Source: Chromatium okenii
Lineage (GTDB): Bacteria > Pseudomonadota > Gammaproteobacteria > Chromatiales > Chromatiaceae
Reading direction: 5' to 3'
DNA length: 64,000 nt
NCBI RefSeq assembly: GCF_002958735.1
Contig: NZ_PPGH01000037.1
Span: forward strand, 372,001-436,000
Shown: positions 30,525 to 41,898 of the stretch, piece by piece
Position numbering within the stretch: the stretch's first letter is position 1
Layout of the letters: each line of letters starts with the position of its first letter
The notes under the pieces: model-generated
What the model was told of the DNA's origin: nothing
Databases searched by the model: none
Seen by the model: only the letters and a program-made list of their open reading frames with translations
Position numbers and translations under genes: made by a program

Positions 30525-31028
30525 ATGCGCTGCCCTTTTTGCAATGAACAGGAAACCAAAGTCATTGATTCGCGCTTATCCAGCGAGGGCGATCAAGTGC
30601 GGCGGCGGCGGCAGTGCGTAGGCTGTAAAGAACGCTTTACCACTTATGAAGTTGCGGAATTGAGTGTGCCGCGTATCGTTAAACGCGACGGCAGCCGCGT
30701 TCCGTTTGATGATCGCAAATTGCGGTCGGGAATGATGCGGGCATTGGAAAAACGCCCAATCAGCACTGAGCGCGTAGATCAGGCGCTGGCGCATATTCAA
30801 CGGCGTTTAATGTCCAGCGGCGAATGCGAAGTGTCATCAGCGCGGCTGGGTGAATTGGCAATGGACGAATTGCGTCAAATTGATCAAGTCGCGTATTTGC
30901 GCTTTGCTTCGGTCTATCGCAAGTTTTCCGATGTCAACGCATTTTGTGAAGAAATCGAGCGGTTGGAACATCAACCTGCGCCAGACATCAACCGCTTGCA
31001 GTTGGAATTATTGTTCGATATAGAATAG
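30525..31028 (+). CDS. nrdR: Transcriptional repressor NrdR
   Basis: 167 residues from the ATG at 30525 (MRCPFC). Upstream in-frame starts would add residues absent from the family. The N-terminal zinc ribbon is CPFC ... CVGC, followed by the ATP-cone (about 49-139) with [19 protein letters not shown]. NrdR represses ribonucleotide reductase genes in response to dATP/ATP. It follows glyA on the same strand, as in many proteobacteria. Confidence 0.96.
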   Translation: MRCPFCNEQETKVIDSRLSSEGDQVRRRRQCVGCKERFTTYEVAELSVPRIVKRDGSRVPFDDRKLRSGMMRALEKRPISTERVDQALAHIQRRLMSSGECEVSSARLGELAMDELRQIDQVAYLRFASVYRKFSDVNAFCEEIERLEHQPAPDINRLQLELLFDIE

Positions 31029-31191
31029 GAATGACGCCGCAGCATTCCTCACTGCTATTGCTTTCAATGCAATAATGCACTGATGGTTAATAGCAATTCA
31101 TTTCACTCAACCACCACGGAGGAAGCGAGTTTGGCAGTTGCATCATGCGCTGCCTTCCCATTGATAATAATGGTTTTCTCGCACAACACCC

Positions 31192-31767
31192 ATGACCAGT
31201 TCCTATCTGCTGTCCCCGCTGGTTTTTTTATTACAAACCCTCTTTGGGTTGTATACCGCTGTAGTCGCCATTCGCTTTCTGCTGCAATGGGCGCGAGCGG
31301 ATTTTTATAATCCGATTTCGCAATTTATAGTGCGCGTGACGACGCCAGCACTGCGTCCATTGCGCCAATATATTCCCGGTTATGGCGGACTTGATCTCGC
31401 CGCATTGGTATTGATTTGGTTATTAACGACAGTGGAACTGGCATTGCTGGCGCTATTGCTCGGTAGCCCGCACTCAATTCTCGGCGCAGTTGGCTGGGCC
31501 ATTCCAAGCATGGCGGAGTTATTTATTAACTTGATGTTATTTGCTGTATTGGCGCGGGCGCTATTGAGTTGGGTCAATCCCGATCCGCGTAATCCGATGA
31601 TCGGCTTGCTCACGCGCTTAACCGATCCAGTGATGCTGCCAGCCCAGCGGCAAATTCAGCCGATTGGCGGCGTTGATCTTTCACCGCTGGTCGTCATTAT
31701 TGGCTTGACGTTGCTCAATATGTTGCTGATTCCACCGCTAAAATGGCTGGTCGGCAGCCCGTTTTAA
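31192..31767 (+). CDS. yggT: YggT family membrane protein
   Basis: 191 residues with four membrane spans in two similar halves, each ending in a conserved P-x-LxPxRxxIP/QPIGG-type motif (TTPALRPLRQYIPGYGGLDLA and TDPVMLPAQRQIQPIGGVDLSP). An osmotic or envelope role is suggested for the family. yggU follows after 12 bases, the usual pairing. The 163-bp gap upstream, to nrdR, shows no gene. Confidence 0.94.
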   Translation: MTSSYLLSPLVFLLQTLFGLYTAVVAIRFLLQWARADFYNPISQFIVRVTTPALRPLRQYIPGYGGLDLAALVLIWLLTTVELALLALLLGSPHSILGAVGWAIPSMAELFINLMLFAVLARALLSWVNPDPRNPMIGLLTRLTDPVMLPAQRQIQPIGGVDLSPLVVIIGLTLLNMLLIPPLKWLVGSPF

Positions 31768-31779
31768 CGGATCGCGCTG

Positions 31780-32082
31780 ATGTCGTGGTATCGCTGGCAC
31801 GGTGAAGATTTGGAGCTGGCGCTGCGGGTGCAAACCCGAGCGCCGCGTGATGACTTTGTGGGCGTTGATCCGAGCGGTGATTATTATCGAGTGCGCATCC
31901 AATCGCCGCCGGTTGATGGCAAAGGAAATCAATCACTTAAACGCTTTATTGCGGAGGAATTTGGCGTTGCACCTTCGCACATTACATTGCTCAGTGGCGA
32001 ACATGCCCGCTATAAACGCTTGCGAATTCAACGTCCTAGGCTGTTACCAATTGCGGTGGTGCGTCCTGCTGCGACGGATTAA
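31780..32082 (+). CDS. yggU: YggU/DUF167 family protein
   Basis: 100 residues with the DUF167 pattern: RVQTRAPRDDFVGV, YRVRIQSPPVDGKGNQSLKRFIAEEFGV and HITLLSGEHARYKRLRI. Its function is not established. It is co-oriented with yggT, 12 bases downstream. Confidence 0.94.
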   Translation: MSWYRWHGEDLELALRVQTRAPRDDFVGVDPSGDYYRVRIQSPPVDGKGNQSLKRFIAEEFGVAPSHITLLSGEHARYKRLRIQRPRLLPIAVVRPAATD

Positions 32083-32203
32083 ATTTAATGCGTTGATTTG
32101 TGTCGCAGTTCCCATTTTTTTAAACTAGATCATCTAAGCTGAAATAGCAGCTTGAATGCGATTTGCGTGATTCACGGCAATATCACACCCACGGAGCTAC
32201 TGA

Positions 32204-32791
32204 ATGTTCATGTGCCGTATTTATCCGCTCGGTATCAATCGCCATTCGCACCGTTTTATTCTGCGGCAGCGTATGACGGGAACCACGCTGCTTGAATTAA
32301 TGATTACCCTCTCAATTGCCGCTATTTTAATGTCAATTGCCGTGCCGAGCTTTCAGAGCTTTACCCGCACCAATCGCATCGCTGCGATCACCAATCAACT
32401 CAGCAGTGCACTGCAACATGCGCGTTCGGAAGCAATGACACGCGGTAAAACAGTTACAGTGTGTAAATCTGATGACATTACTGACAGCACACCAACCTGT
32501 AATACTGGCGCGAATTGGCAAGATGGCTGGGTTGTTTTCGTTGATAACGATGGTGATGGCACTTTTGATGCTGGCGATACTCCATTGCGCGTTGGACAGT
32601 CAACGAATAGCGGTGTGGTAATTGGCGGAGGCACTAATTTTGCGAACTTTGTGCGATTCACACCGAATGGTCAAAGTTTAGGTGCAAGTACCCAACGGGG
32701 TACTATTTCTATCTGTATTGCACCGGCTGAACGCAATATAATTTTTAATGCAATTGGTCGTTTGCGTATTACTACAGGAACTTGTCCATGA
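32204..32791 (+). CDS. fimT: Type IV pilus minor pilin FimT/GspH-like
   Basis: 195 residues. A prepilin cleavage site, MTG followed by TTLLELMITL, carries the conserved Glu at position 5 of the mature helix. The C-terminal GspH/FimT domain includes HARSEAMTRGKTVTVCKS and DGWVVFVDNDGDGTFD, and ends RLRITTGTCP. The leader is long (about 26 residues). An ATG at 32273 would leave too short a leader, so the ATG at 32204, with GGAG upstream, is preferred. It is the first gene of the minor-pilin operon and overlaps pilV as ATGA. Confidence 0.92.
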   Translation: MFMCRIYPLGINRHSHRFILRQRMTGTTLLELMITLSIAAILMSIAVPSFQSFTRTNRIAAITNQLSSALQHARSEAMTRGKTVTVCKSDDITDSTPTCNTGANWQDGWVVFVDNDGDGTFDAGDTPLRVGQSTNSGVVIGGGTNFANFVRFTPNGQSLGASTQRGTISICIAPAERNIIFNAIGRLRITTGTCP

Positions 32792-33249
32792 TCGCGCATC
32801 GACACTATCAACAGGGTTTTACATTACTTGAAGTGATGATTTCTGCGCTGGTGCTTTCTGTGGGTTTATTAGGTTTGGCGGGATTGCAAGGCGTTTCACT
32901 CAAAATGAGTCAGGGGTCTTATTTGCGCGTTCAGGCAGTGAATCTCGCGTATGAAATCACTGATGCGATGCGGGCAAATACACCGAATGCTGCAAGCTAT
33001 AATGGAACTTTTGCGGCAATTACTGGCAATCAAACATTTGCAACAGCATATTCATCCGGTACTACCAGTACTACTATTGCGACTGCTGACCTTACTGCAT
33101 GGCGCAATCATCTTGCTTATTTACCAAGTGGCACCGCTACTATTTCGGTAACAGGCGGCACGATGGTGACAATAACAATTACTTGGGATGAAAGCCGCTT
33201 AGAAGGAACTGGCAGCAGTCAATCATTTCTATTTACAACGGAATTATGA
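32788..33249 (+). CDS. pilV: Type IV pilus minor pilin PilV
   Basis: 153 residues. Class III signal QQG cut before FTLLEVMISALVLSVGLLGLAGLQ, then ITDAMRANTPNAASYNG and a Thr/Ser-rich C-terminus with TITWDESR, typical of PilV. The ATG overlaps the fimT stop and the gene ends over the pilW start, so the cluster is tightly coupled. Minor pilins initiate pilus assembly together with PilY1. Confidence 0.93.
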   Translation: MIAHRHYQQGFTLLEVMISALVLSVGLLGLAGLQGVSLKMSQGSYLRVQAVNLAYEITDAMRANTPNAASYNGTFAAITGNQTFATAYSSGTTSTTIATADLTAWRNHLAYLPSGTATISVTGGTMVTITITWDESRLEGTGSSQSFLFTTEL

Positions 33250-34025
33250 GGCTTTCAATGTATCTCGCATCCGTTTATACGCAGTCATCATCGCAACGCG
33301 GTTTTACACTCGTTGAATTGATGATTTCCATGACCATTGGTCTTTTTCTTTCTGCGGGAATGGTAGCGCTGTTAATTGGCAACAAGCAAAGCTACCGCGA
33401 TAGCGAAAATGTGGCGCGAGTGCAAGAAACTGGACGCTTCGCAGTTGAATATCTAGCGAAAAATGTTCGGCAATCGGGGTTACAAAACTTCGCAGGGATT
33501 CCACCTGCAAATTGGCCACCAACGAATTATATTCAGGGTTGGCCTGGAGCAACTTCAGCACCATCAGGAGCAATTTTGACAGTAGGTGTCTCTGGTTATG
33601 TTAAAAACACCGATCTCTTTAGAATTACTTATTATGATACCAACCTGAGTTCAGTTGTCACTTATACTTATTACGTTTCCAATACCAGCGGATTACCAGG
33701 ACTGCGAGAACAAAAAACCGTTGTGAATACAACCACCACAACCAACGAAGAGTTATTAGAAAGCGTTTACGATATGCAGTTGCGCTATGGTGTTGATACA
33801 ACAGGTGACGACCAAATTGATAACTATTTTAACACCGCTCCAGATTGGAATCGGGTGCTTGCGGTAAAAATTGATTTATTAGTTGGTAGCAGTGAAGATA
33901 ATTTAGTGGATGCTGCAATGTCGCTGCCTTTTGAAAAAAACGATGGCACTTTTTTTACTGCCACTAACCGCCGTATCTATCAAATGTTTAGTACCACTGT
34001 TGCCTTGCGCAATCGCATGAAATGA
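33246..34025 (+). CDS. pilW: Type IV pilus minor pilin PilW
   Basis: 259 residues. Leader ends SSSQRG, mature helix FTLVELMISMTIGLFLSAGMVALL, then QSYRDSENVARVQETGRFAVEYLAKNVRQSG, the standard PilW signature. The C-terminal globular part has TNRRIYQMFSTTVALRNR. It overlaps pilV and pilX by four bases each. Confidence 0.94.
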   Translation: MRLSMYLASVYTQSSSQRGFTLVELMISMTIGLFLSAGMVALLIGNKQSYRDSENVARVQETGRFAVEYLAKNVRQSGLQNFAGIPPANWPPTNYIQGWPGATSAPSGAILTVGVSGYVKNTDLFRITYYDTNLSSVVTYTYYVSNTSGLPGLREQKTVVNTTTTTNEELLESVYDMQLRYGVDTTGDDQIDNYFNTAPDWNRVLAVKIDLLVGSSEDNLVDAAMSLPFEKNDGTFFTATNRRIYQMFSTTVALRNRMK

Positions 34026-34597
34026 GGAAGCTGGCAATGTTGAGTCAATTACTGAACCGCAAACGTCAAAGTGGCATGGTTTTAGTCACCGGACTTATTT
34101 TTCTGTTATTGATGACAGTTCTTGGCATGACTTCTGTACAAACAACCACACTTAATGAACGCATGGCGAGCAATTTGAATGATCGTAATGTTGCATTTCA
34201 AGCAGCAGAAGTGGCATTACGTAGAGCTGAAAATCAAATTGTGAATGCTGAAGATTTACCAACAACAATTACTGAGGGTGAAGACTTAAAAGAACCTAGT
34301 TCAGATGATGATGACGGTTGGACAGATGAAATATCCGTTGATTCTGAAACAATTTCTAATGTTATTGCGCAGCCAGTTTATGTTACTCAGCTTTTATGTC
34401 GCGCTGTTCCTACTCTTAGTTTGATCCCCAATGCTCCCAAGTTAACTCTTTGTAATCCTTGTGATCTCTGTTTAGATGCAACTGGTGCTCCTGCTGATAC
34501 TGTTCTTGCAATTTATCGGGTGATAGCACGAGGACAGGGTGCTGTTACAACTTCGGTCGTAGTTTTAGAAACAACTGTCGCACGAATAGAAGATTAA
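34022..34597 (+). CDS. pilX: Type IV pilus minor pilin PilX
   Basis: 191 residues. QSG precedes MVLVTGLIFLLLMTVLGMTSVQTTTLNERMASNLNDRN, typical of PilX, which lacks the usual Phe1 and has the TTTLNERMA motif. The C-terminal domain holds a cysteine cluster (CNPCDLC), probably for disulfides in the periplasm. It is followed by pilY1 after 25 bases. Confidence 0.93.
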   Translation: MRKLAMLSQLLNRKRQSGMVLVTGLIFLLLMTVLGMTSVQTTTLNERMASNLNDRNVAFQAAEVALRRAENQIVNAEDLPTTITEGEDLKEPSSDDDDGWTDEISVDSETISNVIAQPVYVTQLLCRAVPTLSLIPNAPKLTLCNPCDLCLDATGAPADTVLAIYRVIARGQGAVTTSVVVLETTVARIED

Positions 34598-34622
34598 TAG
34601 CTATTTCTACCGGAGATTCGTC

Positions 34623-37600
34623 ATGCGTGATTACAGCAAACATCTTCTTCAATACCGATCTGGATTTGCATTTTTGATTGGTATCGTTCTTTCGTTTCCG
34701 GTCGCATTCGTTAACGCTGAAGACCTTGCGCAATACCCATTATTTGCGAGTGGTGGCGATGTCGCTGCGCCACCGTTGACCATGCTGATTATGGGCAAGG
34801 ATCACACGCTTTATTATGAAGCCTATAACGATGCGTCTGATTTAAGCGGTGATGGAGTGCTCGATGTTGGCTATAAACCAAATATGGTTGATACCAATGG
34901 TGATGCTGTCGATTATTTTGGTTATTTTGATTCGCATCTTTGTTATGACTATAGTGCTGATCTTTTTACTCCAGTTTCTACGACAACAACTAAAAAATGT
35001 CCCGGACATTGGAGTGGCGATTTTCTTAACTACATTACAACAACTCGGATTGATGCGCTGCGCAAAGTGCTTTATGGCGGACGGAGGTTTACTGATATTG
35101 CTTATAACCCTGATAGCCCTACCACAGCTACAACAGTTCTTGAACGTTCTTATATTCCACAAGATGCCCATAGCTGGGGCAAGGAATACTTAAGTTCTGC
35201 ACATGATGGTTATCTCATTTCTGACTATACGCCGTTGTCACAACCATCAGCGGGAACTCGTCATCTGTTTGCTAATACGACACTTGCTAATGAAGCTAGT
35301 AAAAAACCACTAATGCGGGTGTTGACGAATTCTAATTATCGAATTTGGAACTGGGTGGCAATTGAAAGACCTGTTGCTGGAACAAATTGTTCTGGTGGTG
35401 CATGTGAAAGTACGGCAACAGTCAATAATACTCGACCAGCAGATCACGATGCTTTTAATGCGCTTATTGAGCTCTTAGCAAATTCAAATAACTTTATGGG
35501 GAGCAATGCTCCACCCACACCTTCAACTCCTAATTTTACGCTGAATGGCAGAATTGATTGTAGTAGCAGTTGCAACCCTTATGGCAGCGATGATAATTAC
35601 ATCACTATATTTAAGGGAAGTATTAATATCGTTACAGCTGGTAATTATGAATTTTCAATCAATGGTGATGATGCAACTGAAGTAATCATTGATGGAAGCG
35701 TAGTTTTTGGTAGATATACATGGAATGTATGTACCGCTAAAGACGATAACTGTAAAGGTAGTGTTGACCTTACAGCCGGATCACATCAAATTGAGTTTCG
35801 ACACGAAGAAGGTGGTGGTGGAGATAAATATATCTTGTATTGGAAGGGAGCTGATAGCAGTGATATCTGGGCAGTTGTTCCAACTGCAAAATATTCTGAT
35901 TTAGTTGTTTCAACTTACAGTAGAAATGTTCCGGCTTCGGATATGGAAGATTACACTGTCCGCGTTCAGGTTTGTAAAGACGGTCTTTTAGACTCTAATT
36001 GCAAACCCTATACCAATACGGCTCCAAATCCAGATGTCGTGACTTATAAACCAGATGGGTTGTTACAGGAATATGGTAAAGATGACAAAATGCTGTTTGG
36101 TTTAATTTCTGGATCATTCAAGCACTCAACCAACATGAGCGGCGGTGTTTTACGCAAAAATATTGAAAGTTTTATGAATGAAATAAATCCAAGTCTTGGC
36201 GAAGTTGATCTATCAACTGGTGTATTTACAGGTTTGCTTGGTATTGTAAAAACTTTGGATTTATTTCGGATCGTCGATTTCAATAGCGGTACAGGCTATT
36301 CTTATAGTGGCGGTTGGTTGACAACCAGCCCGATGGTGAGTTCAAGTAGTAAATTCCCAGATTGGGGTAATCCGATTGCGGAAATGATGTATGAAAGTTT
36401 GCGTTATTTTTCTGGTAAAACCACTGCGACATCAGTATTCATGCCAACGCTGACAAGCGGTAAAGAGCATATTACTTTACGCGATCCTGCGGATTCGGCG
36501 ATGGATTTACCCGCACCAGCTTGGGTTGATCCTTACACCGATAATTCTTCGCTCTATTGTTCACCGGGCGCTCAATTAGTGATTAGCGATGTCAATCCAT
36601 CATTTGATACCGATCAGGTTCCCGGTACAGTGTTTGGAAGTTTTAGCGGTGACATCAGCGGATTAAATGTAACGACCGAAGCAAATGCGATTTGGAGCGC
36701 CGAATATGGTGGCTCAAGTGCGCATTTTATTGGTGAAGTCAACGGTAGCTCTGATTTTCTTGGTGCGCCAACGGCAAAGACCGTTAGTGGATTAGGCAAT
36801 ATCCGAGGATTATCACCTTCTGAACCAACCAAACAGGGCGGCTATTATTCCGCTGGCATTGCACGCTATGCGTTTGAGAATGACTCGGACTGATTTAGAG
36901 ATAAACAAGACATCAATACATTTTCTGTCGCTTTGGCGTCACCATTGCCGAAGATTGTCATTCCGGTAGGTACTAAAAAAGTAACGCTAGTACCCTTTGC
37001 GAAATCGGTTGGTGGCTATAGTATCAATATAGCGCAGGGGCAATTTCAACCAACAAACACCATTGTTGATTTCTTTATTGAAGAATTTGCTAACACTGAT
37101 CCAAATGGCTCAGACGAAAATGACAGCATTAATGGTGGACGTCCATCAATTAAGTTTCGTATTAACTACGAGGACGTGGAACAGGGCGCAGATCACGATA
37201 TGGATGCCATTGTTCTATATGATTTGAAAGTTAATGCAGATAATACCCTGACTGTAGCACTGGATTCGAGCTATGCCGCTGGAAGCATTATGCAGCATCT
37301 GGGCTATGTCATTTCTGGAACCACTCACGATGGCGTTTATTTAGAAGTACGTGATAAAGATACGAGCGTTGGTGATGATCCAGATTATTTTCTTGATACG
37401 CCAGCCGGTGTGTCATCAGGAGGTTGTGCGATCGGATCACCACCTTCTGATTGCGGAATATCAGGAACTGATACTCCATTGCCATTGACTGCAACACGTA
37501 CCTTCACGGCCAGCTCTGCAACTGATGCTGCAACGGTATTAGAAAACCCATTATGGTATGCGGCAAAATATGGCTCTGAAGGTAATGAAGGATTGGCTAA

Positions 37601-39788
37601 AGGTGAAGCATCACCTAATTACTTCTTAGTGACGAATGCCGGAAAATTGCAAGATCAACTCGAAGAAGCCTTTACCAGAATCTTAAATCTAAGCAAAGCA
37701 ACTGCGGCATCGGCAGCCGCCAGTTCCACCCGCACCAAAGATGACACACTCATCTATCAGGCAAAGTTTGATCCAAGTGACTGGAGTGGTGAATTAAAAG
37801 CCTTTCAGTTGTTCGATAACGTTGATAGTCAACGCTGAATGGGATTCGGCAACTATACCTGACTGGAATGATCGTAGTATTACACTTGGAATGGAACGCC
37901 AGATGATGATTCTGACCCAGCAGGAATTGCATTCACTTGGGCAACACTCAATAACGCTCAAAAAGCCTATTTATCTAACGATGAAACTATATTTAATTGG
38001 TTGCGAGGCGATCAGAGCAAAGAACGAAAGATGACGGAATCACTGGTTTTCGTGAGCGCACTAAATTTTGGGTGACATTGTTCATTCCGATCCGCTTTAT
38101 GTCGGCAAGCCGCAAAATGTCGGTTATAAATACTTACCAACAGGAGCACTTGGTAAAGATACATATACGACATTTCTTACCTCCAATGCGACCCGCACAT
38201 CAATGATTTATGTTGGCGCTAATGACGGCATGTTACATGCTTTCGATGCGCTAACAGGTGAAGAAAAATTCGCTTATGTGCCAAATGCCCTGTTGGGTAA
38301 ATTAAAAGACTTGACCAGTCCAACTTATAAAAGCCTCACTAGCACCGCGATTTTGTAGACGGCTCGCCCAATGTTGCTGATGCCTATGTCAATGATGCTT
38401 GGCGCTCTATTCTAATTGGAACATTAGGTGATGGCGGAAAAGCGGTATTTGCATTAGATGTCACAAACCCGGATACGTTCACAACTGAAAATGTGCTATG
38501 GGAATTCAGTGATGCTAATCTTGGTTATATGGTCGGTCAAATGAACACTTCGCCAATTGCTGCTGGAGTACATTCGCCCGTCATTGGTCGGTTACAAAAT
38601 GGTCAATGGGCGGCGGTATTCGGTAATGGCTACGACAGCGGTACAGGTGCTTGGCTTTATATTGTTAACTTAGATGATGGTAGTTTAATTAAAAAGATTC
38701 AAGTTTCAACCGATGTCACCAATGGCTTGTCTGCTGCAACGTTAATTCGTGATACCAACCAAACTATTGCTGGAGCCTATGCTGGTGATCTCAAAGGCAA
38801 CCTATGGAAATTCGATTTGACAGGTACTTCTTCTGCTTGGGGTGTTGCATACAGCGGAGTTCCGCTATTTCAAGCAGTCGATGCGGATGATGTGCGGCAA
38901 CCAATCACTGGACCGCTAGAAATTGGCACACATCCATTAGGCGGTTATTTAGTGTATTTTGGCACTGGTCAATACATGCGCGGTAATGATGTTCTTAGTC
39001 GCACTGCAAAGTGTTTACGGCATTTGGGATAATGCTGTATTGGAAAAAGACCCTAATAATTCGCTTCAATTTGTTTGGGATGGTGGCTCTGTCGTCACGA
39101 ATCGAAGTTCATTACTTGAGCAGGAAATCCTTTTTGAACTTGGTTTACCTGATGACCCAGAAGATTACACTTGGCGAGTTATTTCACAAAACCCAATGGA
39201 TTGGGAAGCGTCGCCGATAAAGCGTGGTTGGTTTCTCGATCTTATTTCACCAGAGAATGGCGAAGAAGGTGAACGCGTAGTCACTCGTCCGCAATTTTAT
39301 CGGGTGCTGGACAGGTATTGTTTACCAGTATTATTCCAATCGAATCAGACGATCCCTGTACAGTTGGCGGTGGCAAGAGTTGGGTATTTGCGATTGATCT
39401 GTTCACTGGCGGTAGCTCTACTGGTAAAACTTTTGATATTAACGGTGATGGTGAATTCAACACTGAAGATATGCTAATCATACGCGATGGAGTTGTAGGA
39501 ACAATTCGCATTATCGATGGTGTTGAAAAAATAGTTACAACAAGTTTAGGTGGCTCTGAAACTGTAGAAGATTACGTTGCAGAAGAAGGAGATATAAAGC
39601 TGCCAGCGAGTGGCGTACAACTAAATCAAATTGTCGATTCACCGCGTGTTTTGCGTGATGGCACTACTAATGATTATGTATCGGTAATATCGGGATCAGA
39701 TGGAGGCGATCTCAAACCATTACCGCTAATCGATGGCGGTTTGTTTGACCTTTTGACTGGCCGTCTGAACTGGCAGCAACTCCGCTAA
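34623..39788 (+). CDS. pilY1: Type IV pilus tip adhesin/assembly protein PilY1 (frame broken at about eight sites)
   Basis: The signal peptide (to about FVNAED) precedes a large N-terminal half that contains a PA14-like lectin module (about residues 305-410, YEFSINGDDATEVIIDG). The C-terminal half is the PilY1 beta-propeller: LGDIVHSDPLYVG, MIYVGANDGMLHAFDA, VFALDVTNPD, GNGYDSGTGAWLYIV and QSVYGIWDN. A calcium-type loop DINGDGEFNTED lies near 39440. Breaks fall near 36885-36920 (apparent in-frame TGA), 37825, 37880, 38028, 38066, 38345, 39017 and 39315. All fit small losses, e.g. TTTTT read as TTTT before GGGTGACATT. Restoring 12 bases gives about 1,725 residues, somewhat large for PilY1. Confidence 0.9.
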
Positions 39789-39805
39789 TCCCAATTTAAC
39801 CCAGC

Positions 39806-39835
39806 AAAAAAGTCCGCCACTGTGCGGACTTTTTT
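39806..39835. terminator. Rho-independent terminator, bidirectional
   Basis: Stem AAAAAAGTCCGC / GCGGACTTTTTT with loop CACTGT, between the convergent pilY1 (+) and pilZ-domain (-) genes. T-runs exist on both strands. Confidence 0.93.
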
Positions 39836-39842
39836 ATTGAAC

Positions 39843-40211
39843 TCAATCCTTCAATAACGTGCGAATCCCGTGACGCGCACTTTCACCCACATCGCAAAAT
39901 TCAATCCCAAGACACCATTCATGCTCTGCCGCAGCCGGTGAAATCCAAATCACCGATCCAATCACCTGAATTCCGGTCGGATGATTGAAAGCCTGCATTT
40001 CTACTAATACTGTTGATTTCAATGGCAACGCTCGCTCGCTTTGTACCTGCAAGCCACTTTCGCTCAAATCTTGTGCCCGAACCTGCTGTAGACCGAGCAC
40101 CGGATGAAATGGAATCAACGGCAGAATTTGCACCTGTCCTTGCCACGCCACGCGCTCAGAACTGCGCCGTTCATCTATTTTTCGATTCAGCATCATCGCC
40201 ATCGCCTCCAA
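39843..40211 (-). CDS. PilZ-domain protein
   Basis: 122 residues. The c-di-GMP motifs are both present: RRSSER near residue 16 (RxxxR) and DLSESGLQV near 49 (D/NxSxxG). It is a stand-alone PilZ domain and probably binds c-di-GMP. Its start overlaps the 3' end of the tldD-like gene by 41 bases at most; later ATGs (40202, 40196, 40193) would still overlap. Its position beside pilY1 hints at a link to pilus or surface behaviour, but it is on the other strand. Confidence 0.85.
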   Translation of the reverse strand: MEAMAMMLNRKIDERRSSERVAWQGQVQILPLIPFHPVLGLQQVRAQDLSESGLQVQSERALPLKSTVLVEMQAFNHPTGIQVIGSVIWISPAAAEHEWCLGIEFCDVGESARHGIRTLLKD

Positions 40212-41634
40212 ATACCGCTACATCCCGAAATAAACACGGCGGCGACGCATGACCGACATACACCGCTTGATTGGGTTCGCCCTTGCCGCAATTGGTCACG
40301 CCGCGAATTTCCAGCGTTTCTGGGCCGCCTACGCCGTCGAGACTGCGCCAAAAATTGGCGGAAATGCCGCGATAACCGGGATTGCGCACCAAATCGGTGA
40401 GTTCGCCATTTTTAATTAACCGTCCGAATTCACAGCCGAATTGAAATTTATTCCGGCTGTCATCAATCGACCACGAGCGATTGGTATCCATCAGCACCCC
40501 GCGTTCCACTCGCGCCACCAAATCGTTCAAGCTGCCTTCGCCCGGCTCCAAATTGATATTGCCCATGCGATCAATCGGCGGACGATTCCAACTGCTGGCG
40601 CGAGTACAGGCAGTGCCCGGCAACCCGGCGCGAGACTGTGACAGTGCACCGCCGAGTGGACGTTCTAAAATCCCGCGTCGAATCAAATACTCACGCTGCG
40701 CCGGAGTGCCCACATCGTCAGCAACCATCGACATCAGCTCGCCGGGCAGCGTGGGATCAAAGGTGACATCCAGCAATTCAGAACCGTAGCGATACGCCCA
40801 AACATGCCGGGCGTGACAAAACTGGTGCCCGCATAATTGCGCTCGTCGCCGAGAATTCGATCTAATTCAAGCGGATGACCGATGCTTTCGTGAATCTGTA
40901 GCACCATTTGGCTGGGCAGCAAAATCAGATCGCGGATGTCATTGGGACATTCCGGCGCATCAGCAGCGCCAGCGCCTCCGCTGCCACACGCGGCGCATCG
41001 TCCAACAACCGCGCTGCCGTGACCCGCTCCCAGCCACCCTGCTGCGGCCAATCTGCGCCGCCACCGTGACGGCGCTGCGTTTGATTTCCAGCATTGGCAA
41101 CCGCCAGCAATCCCTGATGTACCGATTCAAATACCTGCGAAATGCGCCCGCCGTCGCTGGTGACTAGCAACTGCGCCGTTCGATGCCGCGTCAACCATGC
41201 CGAACAATCGACGATGCGTTCGTCAATTGCAAAGCGCGATTGGCGTCTTGCAGCAGCGCCAGTTTGTCGGTCACGGTCAGCGCATTCCACGATTCGCGCA
41301 CTGGCGAATGGTAATCAGCGCGGGTATTAGAACGCGGATACAGGCTGGCATCGAATAAGCCGAGGCGAGCATGTGCCTGCGCCCATTCCGTCGCTCGCGC
41401 ACTCGCTGCGGCCAGCCCCGCGAGACTCAAATCATTGGTTGCTGCGTAACCAATGCCACCGTTTTTCACGATGGTCATCATTGCGCCGAGTGAAGAATTA
41501 AGCGTGCTGGGTTCGACGACGCCTTGCCGCACTTCTAAATGATCAGAGTCCTCTTCGACCAAGCGCAGCGTCCAGTAATCGCAGGCGGGAGCTTGCGTGA
41601 GGAAGCGATCAGCGAGTTCAAATAATTGTTCCAT
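40171..41634 (-). CDS. TldD/PmbA family metallopeptidase (frame broken three times)
   Basis: The N-terminal piece has LRLVEEDSDHLEVRQG and NGGIGYAATNDLSLAGLAAA. A middle piece holds the zinc motif HESIGHPLELDRILGDE (HExxxH), which marks the TldD rather than the PmbA subtype. The C-terminal piece has DDVGTPAQREYLIRRGILE, GRLIKNGELTDLVRNPGYRG and IRGVTNCGKGEPNQ. Joins near 41250, 41020 and 40790 each fit loss of one base. Repair gives 488 residues, normal for TldD. TldD works with TldE/PmbA in peptide maturation and CcdA turnover. No partner gene is in the window. Confidence 0.87.
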
Positions 41635-41866
41635 AAAGAAAGATGAGCGCGTCGCATAAAAAGTTGATTGAAATTAGACCACATTTCAGCGGTTGCGGTT
41701 TCACCGTTGCATCAAGCCTGTAGCGTGGTCAGCGAGAAATTTAGCGATTTTCAGTTGTCAGTTGACCGGCGACAAAATGCCAGACAAAAAAACATTACAG
41801 AATAATACGAACAAAAATGGTCGCCCTTGTAATTCGTCAACGATCCAGTTAAAAACCGCGTACATT

Positions 41867-41880
41867 TTGATGCAAATAAT
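41867..41880 (+). promoter_or_regulatory. Possible FNR box upstream of fnr
   Basis: TTGATGCAAATAAT matches the FNR consensus TTGATnnnnATCAA fully in the left half-site and at three of five positions in the right. It lies about 65 bases before the fnr start and may allow autoregulation. The 310-bp gap 41635-41944 otherwise shows no gene. Confidence 0.35.
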
Positions 41881-41898
41881 CTAAATCAAATGGCAGAC

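Noticed and set aside
31083..31310. A small + strand frame overlapping yggT
   Set aside because: It is out of frame with yggT, has no family pattern and overlaps a well-supported gene.
36891..36893. TGA in pilY1 as selenocysteine or programmed readthrough
   Set aside because: No stem-loop typical of a SECIS element is evident just after it, and compensating base losses on both sides give a better family match.
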